DNA of 20,000 nucleotides from Anaeromyces robustus. Its lineage: Eukaryota; Neocallimastigomycota; Neocallimastigomycetes; Neocallimastigales; Neocallimastigaceae. Positions 1 to 13,405 of this stretch are shown one piece after another. The notes under the pieces were generated by a model, which was given only the letters and a program-made list of their open reading frames with translations, ran no database searches and was not told the origin of the DNA. Position 1 is the first letter of the stretch. Each line of letters begins with the position of its first letter. The position numbers were made by a program, and so were the translations under genes. The stretch spans positions 52,501 to 72,500 of the forward strand of contig MCFG01000121.1 of the NCBI GenBank assembly GCA_002104895.1. Direction: 5' to 3'.

Positions 1-2462
1 TATTTTATTTTTAATTGAACTTTATATGTTAATTTAAATATACCAGCTGTAGCTTTATAACTTGGAGTATAAACAATTTTTTCATCATTTCCAAAATGTT
101 CATCTTTTGATTCTTCTTCATTTGTTTCAGAATCTTTTAATATATAAATTTGTTATATTTATTAAAAAAATTATAATGAATATATATATTTAATCATTAA
201 TTAAGAATATTGTATATATATATATAACTGATTATATCTATTAATATTATTTATTTCATAACATACCTTCTTCAACGTCAAGTCTTCCTAATAATGTAAA
301 AATTAATTCTATATCAAAATCGTTCCAAGCTTCACTAAATGTATCTAAACAAGGTATCCAAAGATCTAACTGTTTTTGTTCCAAAACTAATTGAGGATAA
401 GTAGGACGATGCCTAATATTTATATTAATATATATATATAATTTAGCATTGATTTAATAGTACATTTAATCAATTAATATGAACTATATTACCTTTTTTT
501 TATTGGAATTAGCATTCCTTCTTCTAATAAAATTGGTATTAAAATAGTACGGAATGATTCACCAACACCATCAATAACATCATAAATCAATTTCATATAT
601 TCATTGTTGTTTTTATCTTTATTTTCTATTATATATAATATATATTATATAAAAAATATTTTTTAATTTTTTAATATTAAAACTGTCTTTAAGTATTAAA
701 TAAATACTAACATTCAATAATAATATTCTATAAATCAATAATTTTTAAATTATATAGAAAAAAAAATACCTTTTAAACATTGCTTTTTTTTCGTGATGTA
801 TTTATTTAATTTATCTCGTATATAAAGTGTTGTATCATTGACAAAATTTTTTTGTTTCATCCAATAAAAATTATTTAACCAATCTAAAGCCTATATAGAT
901 ATATATTATATATATTATTTTAAAATAGAAAATAATTAAGTATATAAGATATAAATCAATCATCATTATAACATGTTAAATATTATTTTAATGCCTTTTT
1001 TTTTCAATTCTTTTATTTACCTGTTTACAGCCATTTCTTAATACTTTTAAACTTGGTAATTGATCATGAGTACCTTCGTGTCTTAAATCAACAAACCATT
1101 GTGGTAAACCTAATTGTTCAGCTAAACTTGATATAGATACAGCATAAGCACCTTTTTGTAATGGATCAATAATACCATTAACAAATCTAACAAGTTTTTC
1201 ATATAAATTTTTTAATTTGTTAAGCATATTATTGAATTTTTTTATTATTAAAATATTTTAAAGAAAAAAAAAATAAAAAAATAAAAAACATTTTATATTT
1301 AATAAAATTTAAAACAATATTATATAACAATTTTTATTTTAAATAATATGTATAATAAAAGTATTAATATTAATATACATAACATGAATTATATATTATT
1401 AATATTAATATAAGTATTATATATTAAATTATTATATTGTTTTACCTAATAAAAGTCATTGTATATAATAATCTTAATTCATTTTCAGATATTGGTGTAA
1501 AGTATTTTAAATCATCATTTGGACAATAAGATAAATTTGTTGAAATGCAATCTCTAACATAAATCTCCATAAATGTAGCTGTAGATTCAATAGCTTGCGG
1601 TACTTTACCTCTACTTTTCCAAGCTTTTATCTTTTAAAATAAAATAAAATAAAGATATATATATAGAAAAAAAATTATTGAAAAATATTATTATTTTTTG
1701 TAATTGAAAATAGATTTAAAAATAATTATATAAATTATATTTAATGCATTTCAAATCAAAATGAAATGTCATTTTCATTTAATTTTATATATAATAAATT
1801 TATATATTATTTTATGGTAATATTTCAAATGAATAATTCATTTAAGAAAATTATTTACAAAGAATTTTATTTTTTTATATAATTTAAAAAAAAATAATAA
1901 TTTATTATTTATTTATAACAAATTATTAAATTTTACTTTGCTTTTTTTTTTTTTTTTAAAATTTTCAAATATCATCATTAAAAAATGAAATTATACATAT
2001 ATATCATTATTACAAATATTTTTTCTTTTTTTAATGATATTTAAATTTTTCATATTATTTTAAAATTAAAAAATGATAATAATAATAGTTTATGATTGTA
2101 CTTTTTTCATGTTAGTATAATAACGTTTTTATAATATTTAATTTTAATGAAAAATGAATTTAAATACAATTAATAAAAATGATATATTAATAAAAGAATA
2201 TGAATTTTAATATTTTAAATAATTAATATATTAAAATTCATATTCTTATATTTCTTCTTTTGTTATCAATATAATTTTTTTTGTTCTATTCTTCATTATA
2301 CAATTATTTTAAATATTATATTGTGTTAACATTTACTCTTTTAATTCCTTTTTCTATTGTATTATAATCATTATTCCAATAACCAGAATATAAATTATGA
2401 TAAACTTGTTCCCATTCTTGTATACTGGTCCATGGTATAATACGAGGTTGTTTTCTTGACAT
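1..2462 (-). CDS. LAS1: Las1-type pre-rRNA ITS2 endonuclease (HEPN), 3' end beyond window
   Basis: Las1 is the endonuclease that, with the Grc3/NOL9 kinase, cuts ITS2 of pre-rRNA during large-subunit maturation in the nucleolus/nucleus. Seven exons join in phase on the minus strand: 2337-2462, 1446-1630, 1021-1186, 770-890, 493-625, 267-412 and about 44-133, giving roughly 322 residues so far. The N-terminus has the family's RIIPW motif (residues 7-11). Residues 104-112 read RFVNGIIDP, followed by GLPQWFVDLRHEGTH, whose R139 and H144 form the HEPN RxxxxH catalytic motif. ALDWL follows at the next exon. The start ATG at 2460-2462 lies directly before the RIIPW segment, as in the family. The first intron is unusually long here (706 nt). 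The last visible exon has a possible donor at 42-43, but its frame also stays open to the window edge, so that boundary is uncertain. The C-terminal part is not in the window. Family identity is certain in practice; splice sites are inferred. Confidence 0.92.
2194..2247. repeat. Perfect 20-bp inverted repeat in LAS1 intron 1
   Basis: The arms at 2194-2213 and 2228-2247 are exact reverse complements, separated by a 14-nt AT loop. The whole hairpin lies in the 706-nt first intron of LAS1, about 90 nt downstream of the donor on the minus strand. No terminal duplication or coding content was seen, so this could be a small non-coding RNA hairpin, a MITE-like remnant or a chance AT palindrome, although 20 matched bases is long for chance. 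Confidence 0.75.
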
Positions 2463-3636
2463 TTAATATTATTGTATTATTCTAAAAATTAATTTTTTTA
2501 TATTTTTTTTTAAAAAAAATATGATATAAATTATATAGTTAATATCTATATTTCATTAATTATTTTTAATTTCTTTTTTTTAAAAAAAAAAAACAATTTT
2601 AAATAATTTTATCAAATATGATTGGCTAAATTAGAAGAAAATCAATGTTAATGTTAAACAAATAAATCTCTAATTATATTTAAAAAATAAAGAAAAAAAA
2701 ATAAAAAATTCTTTCATTTTTTAAAAAAGTTTCATTGTTTTAAAAGTTAATTATTATAAATTAATAAATAAAACATGTTGTATAAATCTAAACCAAATAT
2801 TTCCAAAGTATTTCTTTTATTTCCAAAGTAATTTTTTAAATAATAAATAAAAAATTATTATATAGTAAAATAAATAATGTACATAAGGTTTTTGTTTTTA
2901 TTACTCTTTATTGTGTATACAAAATAAGATTTTTTGGAAAGAATAATTGGAGAAAAGGATTTTATAATTTGATATAACAATGTATATATTATTCACAAAA
3001 GTTATATAATTTTTTGAATTTTACTTCGTTAATTATTCTTTTTCTCTTTTGATAATTATTATTTATTATAAAAATTATATAACTAATATTTTTTTATATA
3101 AATTATATATATATATATATATACTTTTATTAAATCCTTTAAAGTATTACATATATCTTATTAATTATTTATATATATAACAATAAACATATAACAATGT
3201 ATATATTATTAAAAAACATTTATAAGTTTAAATATGTCCACTTTATAATAAAGTTATATTTATTTAAAGATTTTGGTACAAATATACTTTTTATTATTTT
3301 TATTATTAATGTATATAATAAAAATTATATAAAAAAAATTAAAAATATCTTTAATAATTATTAATTGCATTAATTAGAGTTATTCTTATTTTTATATAAA
3401 AAAAAGATAAACTTTATACAATAATAAAATATTATTTATATAAGAAAACTAAAACAAATTGCTAAATGTGGATATTTTTAAAAAAAATATTTTTAAATAA
3501 TTCGATGTGGTACTAAAAATTATAATTATTTAAATATATATAATTTATTTAAATATAAATAAAATTTATTATATAACTTATGAAATTAATAAAATAATAA
3601 ATATTATTTTTTATAATAATTTTATTGATTAAAAAC
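2463..3636. other. Divergent LAS1/ZIP intergenic spacer
   Basis: This AT-rich spacer separates the LAS1 start (minus) from the ZIP start (plus), so it should contain both promoters. No coding pattern, tRNA or conserved box could be picked out. A short direct repeat, TTTCCAAAGTA, occurs twice around 2800-2830. An 18-nt string, AACAATGTATATATTATT, occurs near 2976 and again near 3195. Both look like local duplications in low-complexity DNA. Confidence 0.6.
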
Positions 3637-3783
3637 AAAAATAAAATAAAATAAAATAAAATAAAATAAAATAAAATAAAATAAAATAAAATAAAATAAA
3701 ATAAAATAAAATAAAATAAAATAAAATAAAATAAAATAAAATAAAATAAAATAAAATAAAATAAAATAAAATAAAATAAAAAA
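3637..3783. repeat. Pentanucleotide (AAAAT)n microsatellite, about 29 units
   Basis: A nearly pure run of the 5-bp unit AAAAT ends about 85 bp before the ZIP start codon, so it sits in that gene's promoter or 5' leader. Because five is not a multiple of three, the tract is open in one minus-strand frame as a repeating aromatic/leucine peptide; this is an artefact, not a gene. Such tracts vary in length between isolates. Confidence 0.97.
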
Positions 3784-3867
3784 TAATAAATATTATCTAT
3801 ATTATAGAACATTAATTAAATTGTATTTTATTTAATCTAAATGTTTTTTTTCTAATAATATTAAAAA

Positions 3868-4839
3868 ATGGCTTTTAATAAAAAGATAATAATTTTATTA
3901 TTATTCATATTTTTATTCATAGATTACTCTTATGAACATGGAATTCATTCAGATGAAAATCATAACCATTTATATCAAAAATATTTAGAGAAATATATTA
4001 CAAATAAAATTAAAAATCTTTCAAAATTAAATCAAGCTAATATTGGTGCAGCCATAATTTCAAGTGCTCCAATCCCAATTTTTATATTAATAGTATTATT
4101 TAAAATCAAAAACATTGTAATTCTTGATATTATGAGTTCTTTTGCAGCAGGTGCATTAATTGGAGATGTTTTTATTCATAATTTACCAGAAATAAATGAA
4201 TCTCATTCCCATAATCATGTACATGACAAAGTTAATAATTCATTATATTATAATTTATTTGAAAAAAATGAACTTTTTATTTGTTGGGGAATATTGTCTT
4301 TATTTATTCTTGAAAAAGTAATTAGTTATTATGGAAATAAAAATGTAAAAATAGAACATAATAAAAACAAAAAAATCCATAATCATGGAAATGGACATGG
4401 TCATAATCATAACAATAGTAATATAATTATTTCACTAGTTGGAGATTTTATCCATAATTTAACTGATGGAATGGCTATTGGTGCTGGATTTAATAAAAAT
4501 TTAAAACTTGGGGTGAGTTTATCTCTTTCAATTTTTTTCCATGAAATTCCTCATGAAGTTGGTGATTTCTCTTATTTATTAAAACAAAATATGAATATCA
4601 CAAATGCAATTATTTCACAATTGGTAACAGCTCTTGGATCCTTCTTTGGGGTTTATTTAAGTTTTACATTTGGAGAACAATATAGTGATAAAATAATATC
4701 ATTTGCCTCGGGAGCTTTTCTTTATTTAGCTATCAATACTATTATGGGTGATTTGAAGAAATCGAATTCTTTAAAACATATTATAATGCAAGCAATTGCT
4801 TTCGTTTTTGGTGTCTGTATTTTAGATGCACTAATTTAA
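3868..4839 (+). CDS. LIV-1/ZIP7-type zinc transporter (SLC39 family)
   Basis: This is a single-exon gene of 323 aa. ZIP proteins move Zn2+ toward the cytosol, and the LIV-1/KE4 (ZIP7, Catsup, IAR1) branch usually works on the ER or Golgi membrane. A hydrophobic signal-like segment at residues 6-20 is followed by a short His-containing lumenal stretch. Membrane segments start near residue 57. The first segment pair ends in GALIGDVFIHNLPE (95-108). Segment four carries HNLTDG (196-201) and segment five carries HEIPHEVGD (225-233); these two motifs supply the intramembrane metal-site residues, and the second is the LIV-1 signature. A His-rich loop (HNHGNGHGHNH, 171-181) lies before segment four, as in ZIP7, and is probably a cytosolic zinc sensor or donor. 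The position after the last-but-one segment reads NTIMGDL where many ZIPs have a PELL-like motif. The chosen ATG begins the signal-like segment. No intron is present, unlike the other genes here. Subcellular site is inferred from family. Confidence 0.93.
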   Translation: MAFNKKIIILLLFIFLFIDYSYEHGIHSDENHNHLYQKYLEKYITNKIKNLSKLNQANIGAAIISSAPIPIFILIVLFKIKNIVILDIMSSFAAGALIGDVFIHNLPEINESHSHNHVHDKVNNSLYYNLFEKNELFICWGILSLFILEKVISYYGNKNVKIEHNKNKKIHNHGNGHGHNHNNSNIIISLVGDFIHNLTDGMAIGAGFNKNLKLGVSLSLSIFFHEIPHEVGDFSYLLKQNMNITNAIISQLVTALGSFFGVYLSFTFGEQYSDKIISFASGAFLYLAINTIMGDLKKSNSLKHIIMQAIAFVFGVCILDALI

Positions 4840-5130
4840 ATTAATTTAAAATGAGCATCAAAAATGCCAATAACAATAGAAAAAACAACAACAACAACAA
4901 TAACAATAATAATAATAATAATAATAATAATAAGAATAGATTATAAATTTAATAGTAATAATAAATAAAATAATAATTAAAAAATAATAAAAAATAATAG
5001 ATAATAATAAATATAAAATAAAATAAAGTATAAAATAAAATGAAATATAAAATAAAATAAATAGAAGAATTATTAACAAACGGTATTGAATACTGAATTA
5101 TGAATACTGAATAAAATTAGAATATAGAAA
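4840..5130. repeat. ZIP 3' flank with (AAC)n(AAT)n tract
   Basis: A short AAC run passing into AAT occupies about 4884-4933, only 45 bp after the ZIP stop codon, so it is probably in the 3' untranslated region. The remainder is AT-rich DNA without coding pattern. The Tyr-rich frame on the other strand is a by-product of the repeat. Confidence 0.8.
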
Positions 5131-5327
5131 GATAAATAAATAAAATAAACAAATAAAATCAATAAATAAAATCAATAAATGAAATAAATAAATAAAATAA
5201 ATAAATGAAATAAATAAATAAAATAAATAAATAAATAAATAAATAATAAAATAAATAAATAAAATAAATAAAATAAAATAAAATAAATAAATAAATAAAT
5301 AAATATATATATATATATATATATATA
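5131..5327. repeat. Imperfect (AAAT)n/(AAATA)n array ending in (TA)n
   Basis: About 170 bp of interspersed AAAT and AAAAT units is followed by a TA dinucleotide run from about 5303 to 5327. This is simple-sequence DNA between the ZIP and M17 genes and carries no gene. Confidence 0.93.
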
Positions 5328-5885
5328 GTTTTTATTTTTATGTAATATCAAGAATTAATCGAAAAATGAAAACACGATATAATATTTTATGTATCATACA
5401 TTTTTTATAGGGAAAAAACATGTGACTCATCTATGGAATTTATTCATATTATCTTTTTTAAGTAGCTTAGCGATATATTCTTTTAGAGCAATAGTATTAT
5501 ACCTCAAACTATCTATCGTTGAAATCATAGAAACTAAACTCAAATCTCAAGACCATTAATCAAAATATTGAAATATGAAACTTTTTATCAATTTATGTAT
5601 TAATTATCTGGTTGTTAGGGAATATTTTTTCTTAAATATACATATACAATTAAAATTTCTTATGAATTGTATTTTTCTTTATTTCTTTTTTCCAACATTT
5701 TTAATTATAAATAATATATCATTTTAGTTTGTCTTATATCAAATATCCATTTTAAAAATTATTAAAATATTATATTTATGCTAATTAAAATATAAAAAGA
5801 TATTTATTATTGTAAAATTTATTTTACATATAAAAATACAATTTTATATATTTTTATATATAAAATAAATTAAATATATCCTTGT
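5328..5885. other. Intergenic island of higher complexity, unrecognised
   Basis: Between about 5395 and 5570 the sequence is clearly less repetitive than its surroundings. It holds overlapping open stretches of roughly 40-48 codons on both strands, for example a plus-strand frame ending QDH-stop near 5560 with hydrophobic and Lys-rich parts. I recognise no family in either frame, and the stretches are short enough to be chance. It may be a decayed gene or transposon fragment. The rest, up to 5885, is ordinary AT spacer. Confidence 0.35.
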
Positions 5886-5992
5886 CTTAATATACATGAT
5901 TTCTTTAGTTCGACTCCGTGGGTGGTTTTCTTAGTTTTAACGTTAAGTTTCGATCCTTCATCAGGATAAAAATAGGATGATATGTTAATAAT
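5886..5992 (-). ncRNA. GC-richer structured island, weak hammerhead-like core
   Basis: About 100 bp here is far richer in G and C than the flanks. Read on the minus strand it contains CTGATGA (5958-5964), then six bases, then GAAAC (5947-5951): the two conserved strands of a hammerhead ribozyme core in the right order. A palindrome TTAACGTTAA (5937-5946) follows at once. The spacer cannot form a good stem II, and the competing hairpin ATCCT-loop-AGGAT (5953-5967) covers the first box. Stem I pairing is weak. It is a candidate structured RNA or remnant of a retroelement end, not a confident ribozyme. Confidence 0.2.
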
Positions 5993-6749
5993 GCATATAA
6001 CTATTACTATAAATAATCATAACTTTTTTTACTATGAATTATGAATTAAATAAAAGAACCTTTATAACATATCAATAAAAATAATAAAATATCATTAATT
6101 AAAATAAAATAAAAAAAGAATAAAAAAAAATAAAAAAAAAAAAAAGTAAAAAAAAATAAAAAAAAAAAAAAAATAAAAAAAAAGTAAAATAAAAATAAAA
6201 ATAAAAAAGCAATAAGCAATCAGCAATAATGAATAAAAAATTTTAATTTAAAATGAAATAAATATATATATTTAAAATTTTTAAAAACACTAACAATAAA
6301 GTTTTAAAAAAGATAAATGGATTTAATTAATAGATTTTTAATTTAAATTTTTAGATTTTAATTTCATTAGAACAAATTAAAAAAAGATAAAAAAAAAAAA
6401 TATAAAGAAAAGTTATAAAATTCAACCATTCTTGTATACTAATAAAAATAAATTTATTTACACGGTTTATAAAAGTTAAAAATAACAATAAATAAATATA
6501 CTGTTAGTAAATTATAATAATATTGTTCATAGTTAATAATTCAATAATTAATTATATATATATATTTATAATATATAATATTACAACTTTTAATTAAATT
6601 TTTTATATTATAACAAAATCATTATTTTAATAAAATCGTAATATATTACTATTAATATTTTTATACATACATAAATAATTTTTGTATCTATATTCATTTA
6701 TTTACATATTTATATATTTATTATTAAAGTAATAAGAAATTCTTAAGAA
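5993..6749. other. Upstream spacer of the M17 gene, with A-rich tract
   Basis: This is the presumed promoter and 5' leader of the M17 peptidase gene. An A-rich stretch broken by single T or G bases runs from about 6100 to 6210. No TATA box can be singled out against the AT background, and no ORF or RNA gene was seen. Confidence 0.5.
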
Positions 6750-9762
<3,013 letters not shown>

Positions 9763-9818
9763 GTATATAAAGATTTTTTTGAATTATTTTAATTTAAAAA
9801 AAAAAAAAAAATTGTAAC

Positions 9819-9841
9819 ATAAACATGATGATCATGTTTAT
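9819..9841. terminator. 23-nt palindrome 57 bp past the M17 stop
   Basis: ATAAACATGAT and its exact reverse complement flank a single G. In RNA this could fold to a tight hairpin of about ten pairs in the M17 3' untranslated region. It may help 3'-end formation or mRNA stability, or be neutral; eukaryotic RNA polymerase II does not need such a hairpin. Confidence 0.4.
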
Positions 9842-10067
9842 AAAATAATATATAAAACGACAAATATATTAAAAAATGTAAAATTATTTATGATAGGTAA
9901 GACATTCAAAAAATATTATACAAAAAAAAAAAAAAAAAAAAAAAAGCAAATAATAAAACAACAGAAGCAACAGATATCATTTATAACTCTAACTAACTTT
10001 ATAAATAAAAAAAAAAACAGAATATAAAACACCAATATATAATAAAAACAATCTAGTAATAAACATA

Positions 10068-10117
<50 letters not shown>

Positions 10118-10202
10118 TAAAAATAATAATAAAAAATACAAAAAATGATTTGATAAATGCTATTATTGATTGTTTTAGAAAAAGCAAAAAAAAAAAAAGT
10201 TC

Positions 10203-10227
10203 AAATAACTTATCCTCCAAGTTATTT
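10203..10227. other. 9-bp perfect stem with pyrimidine-rich loop ATCCTCC
   Basis: AAATAACTT (10203-10211) and AAGTTATTT (10219-10227) pair perfectly around the loop ATCCTCC. The loop is one of the few C-rich strings in this spacer. It sits about 440 bp after the M17 stop and about 450 bp beyond the p24 stop. Its role is unknown: a 3' UTR element of a long transcript or chance. Confidence 0.4.
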
Positions 10228-10678
10228 ATTTATAAGCTTCTAACCGTTTTCTTTTCATTTCTTCTCATAGTTATTATTTTAAAATAATTATATATGTTAA
10301 ATATTATTATTTATTATTTATTTTTTATTTTTTGTTTTAATCTTTTTTTTTTTATTTAATATTTTTTTTATTATTATCTTATACTTTATTTATTTAAATT
10401 ATCTTATTAATTTAGACTTTAATAAATAAATTATTATTAGCTTTAGTATTTTTTAATTTATATTTGTTTTTATTATTATTTTTTTTTTTTATTAATTTTT
10501 ATTTTTTTTGCATTTTTCTTTTGTTTTTTACTTATTTTTTTTTTTTTATTTTATTTTTATTTATTTATTTTTTATTATTTTTTTATATTATTATATATAT
10601 ATATATAAATTATAAGTTAATTTTACTATTGTGCTTGACTTAAGAATTTAACTTTATTTCGATTACTATTTATATTGT

Positions 10679-11826
10679 CTATGTACGAGAAACTGAGAAC
10701 CAGCTTCTTAAGTAGTAAATTTGCCAAATACTAACACAAATTAACATAATGGTTTCGAAAATAGACCATAAAGAAACACGTCTGTTAGTACTTGAAGCAG
10801 CTATTAAATATTTATAGATTTTTATTTTATTTTTATTTATATTCGTTTTAACAATCATAAACATATAAAATTAATATTTATTTTATCATGTTATAAATAT
10901 AATTAATATCATATATATTATTAAAATATAACTTACTTTTGCTATGAACTCTGTCACGAACGTACATATATGCTTGTTCATCACGAACAAAACGAAGTGA
11001 AGAAGCAAGTCTTTCAATGGCCTTTTCAATAGGATCAACAATTTTACCAGCAGCTAATTATAAATTTATATTAATAAATATATATATTAATCTATTTATT
11101 ATTATAAAAAAATTATATATATATTTTTATCAGTTAATAATAATAAATCAAAGAAATAATATATTTACCATCTTCAGAATCAGATGATTTGTTTAAAATT
11201 AAAGTACGTTCATTTGGACCATGAACAGAGAAGTGAAGTTTTTTGTCATCACCATTAAATTTATTACTGAAACAATATTGATAAATACCATCACTAGTAG
11301 CAAAGAAACTGTAACTCATGGAAGGTTGTTTAAATAAACGATAAACAATATCACCATTTGGAGCATTAATCTTTTTTATAAAATAAAATAAAATAAAATA
11401 AAATAAATTAAAATAAATTAAAATAAAATAAAATAAAATTACATACATTAATAAATACATAAATAAATAGATAAATAAATAATAAATATATAATTTATGT
11501 AAAAATTGTAAGCATATTGTGTAAAGTTTTTTATAATAATAATTATATAAAAAAATATCAAGGGATTAGAAAAAAAAACAAATACATTAATTATTATATT
11601 ATAATAATATTAAAAACATTTAATAATGACTTACGTAGAAATCAATTTCAAGATTGTCACTATCATAAACTTCAAATGCGATATCAAGTTGTTCTTGATT
11701 ATTTAAATCTTCAAGGAAACAAGCTTCTTCTTGAGCTGGAAGATCAATAGTAAAAGTACTTAAGGCTTGAGTTAATTGGAATATACATAAAAGTGCTATT
11801 CCTAACAGTATTAAAAATGATTTCAT
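10679..11826 (-). CDS. p24 family cargo receptor, EMP24/TMED2-like
   Basis: p24 proteins are type I membrane proteins of COPII and COPI vesicles that help select cargo, notably GPI-anchored proteins, between ER and Golgi. Four exons join in phase: 11635-11826, 11169-11370, 10937-11053 and 10679-10800, encoding 210 aa, the usual family length. A signal peptide covers residues 1-21. The GOLD domain spans about 30-115, with the conserved disulfide cysteines at C36 (EACFLED) and C97 (YQYCFSN). A coiled-coil helix follows, with RDEQAYMYVRDRVHS matching the conserved EQxYMxxRxRxH region. The transmembrane helix is 181-201. The short cytosolic tail LRSWFSVSRT has WF where most members have FF, and lacks a KKxx ending. 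The TNRRVSLWSIFE...QIYYLR region is closest to Emp24 (p24-beta). Assignment to that subfamily is less sure than membership of the p24 family. The downstream coding strand converges on the M17 gene. Confidence 0.94.
11377..11440. repeat. (AAAAT)n tract in p24 intron 1
   Basis: AAAAT and AATTAAAAT-type units fill the acceptor end of the 264-nt first intron. On the p24 strand they read as a TTTTA run directly before the TTTATAAAAAAG acceptor, so they form part of its T-rich tract. The same pentanucleotide recurs upstream of the ZIP gene and in muskelin intron 1. Confidence 0.85.
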
Positions 11827-13224
11827 TTTCTAAAAATCTTTTGCTTTATTTATATTAATCTACTATCAAAATAAAAATAAACAAATATATTATAAGATAA
11901 ATAAATTATATTCAGTTATTAATAAATATATTTAATCTTTTAATAATTAAAATTTATAAATATAATATATATTTTATTTTGTCATATTTTCCCAATGAAT
12001 AAAAAATTTATATTTTTAATTTTATACTTTTCAAAAAAAAAAAAAAAAAAAAAAAAAGAAATATAATATTGATGATAAAAATAATTAAAAAGATAATTGA
12101 TTATAATTTCATCATATATGAATTTAATTTATTTATTATTATAGGGCTTTATGTTTATTATCTACAATTCAATATTTATATAAACTTAAAATTTAAAAAT
12201 TTACTTTTATTACTTTTGTAGTGTTATATTTTCATTTTACTTATTATAATTATATTTATTTATATATATATTTAATAATTTTTAACATGTGTCAATTATC
12301 TAATATAATATATTTAACATAAAAATGAAATAAATCGAAAATAAAAAAATATAATACTGTTTCATATTTATCGACTTTTATTTTTTTGAAAAAAAAAAAA
12401 AAAAAAATTAATCAATATTGTTGTTTTTTCAATAATCAATGTATCTTTTATTACTCAATTCATCTTTATTATTAAAAAATATTTTCTTTTTCATCAAATA
12501 TGAGTTTCCTTTATTTTTCTTTCATTAATCATTAAAATTAATTTTAATTATTTTTAAAAATTTATATTGTTCGAATATATAGCTTTCCTTTACTATTTAT
12601 ACTTTTTTTTCTAATGTATAATCAACTTAATGGATTGTTTCACTTTATTTATTTTCGTAGTGTTATGATAATATTTTTAAATTAAAATTAATTTATACAT
12701 TAATATCAATAAAAATATTTTTAAAAAAAATAAGTATAACCAAAATATTTACTTTTATTTGATTTGTTATTAATTAAATCTTTAATGCCTTCTTTTTTTA
12801 TATATTATTTATATATTAACTTTTATTTTATCTCTATTTTTATTTTTTTTATTTTATTTTTACTTAAAGTCTACTCTTTTTTATTTAAACATAATATTTA
12901 TAATTTATAAATATATATGTAAATATATAAAATATATTGAATAAATATACTAATAATTTAAATTATATAATATATATATATATTATATATATTTATAACT
13001 AATACTAATCTAAAATTTATTTTTTATTACAATACATAAAATGATTGTTAGTTGTTAAGTAAATATATCTTTTTAAAATAGATATAATAGATAATAAATT
13101 ATATGTATTAATTAAATATTAAAATATCATTGGTCTATTTAATTATTTATTATTTATAATTTATAATTTATTATTTATTATTTATTTAATTATTTATATT
13201 TTATTATTATCCTATATTTATTTA

Positions 13225-13405
<181 letters not shown>

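Larger units (their letters stand above)
9763..10678. other. Convergent spacer between M17 and p24 genes
   Basis: This spacer must contain the 3' ends of both genes. It includes A runs at about 9797-9812 and 9921-9945, an AAT run at about 10068-10113, and long T-rich DNA from about 10300 to 10590, which lies just downstream of the p24 stop on its strand. Two small perfect hairpins are listed separately. No ORF or RNA gene was recognised. Confidence 0.6.

Noticed and set aside
3225-3480. Possible inverted repeat between TATGTCCAC (near 3230) and GTGGATAT (near 3468) suggesting a MITE
   Set aside because: Pairing covers only about ten bases with mismatches, and no target duplication or internal similarity was found.
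3549-3812. Minus-strand ORF with a repeating FYFIL peptide
   Set aside because: It is simply the translation of the AAAAT pentanucleotide array; no conserved sequence outside the repeat.
4858-5079. Minus-strand Tyr/Cys/Phe-rich ORF after the ZIP gene
   Set aside because: It arises from AAC/AAT repeats and AT-rich flank, with no family resemblance.
5423-5429. TGACTCA, a Gcn4/AP-1-type site
   Set aside because: A single 7-mer about 1.3 kb from the next start codon; chance occurrence is likely and no second site was seen.
5908-5920. TTCGACTCC string resembling a tRNA T-loop
   Set aside because: The flanking bases do not form a T-stem, and no D-arm, anticodon arm or acceptor stem could be found on either strand.
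11517-11750. Plus-strand ORF overlapping the p24 gene
   Set aside because: It is antisense to p24 exon 1 and its intron; the minus-strand exon encodes a clear signal peptide and GOLD domain start.
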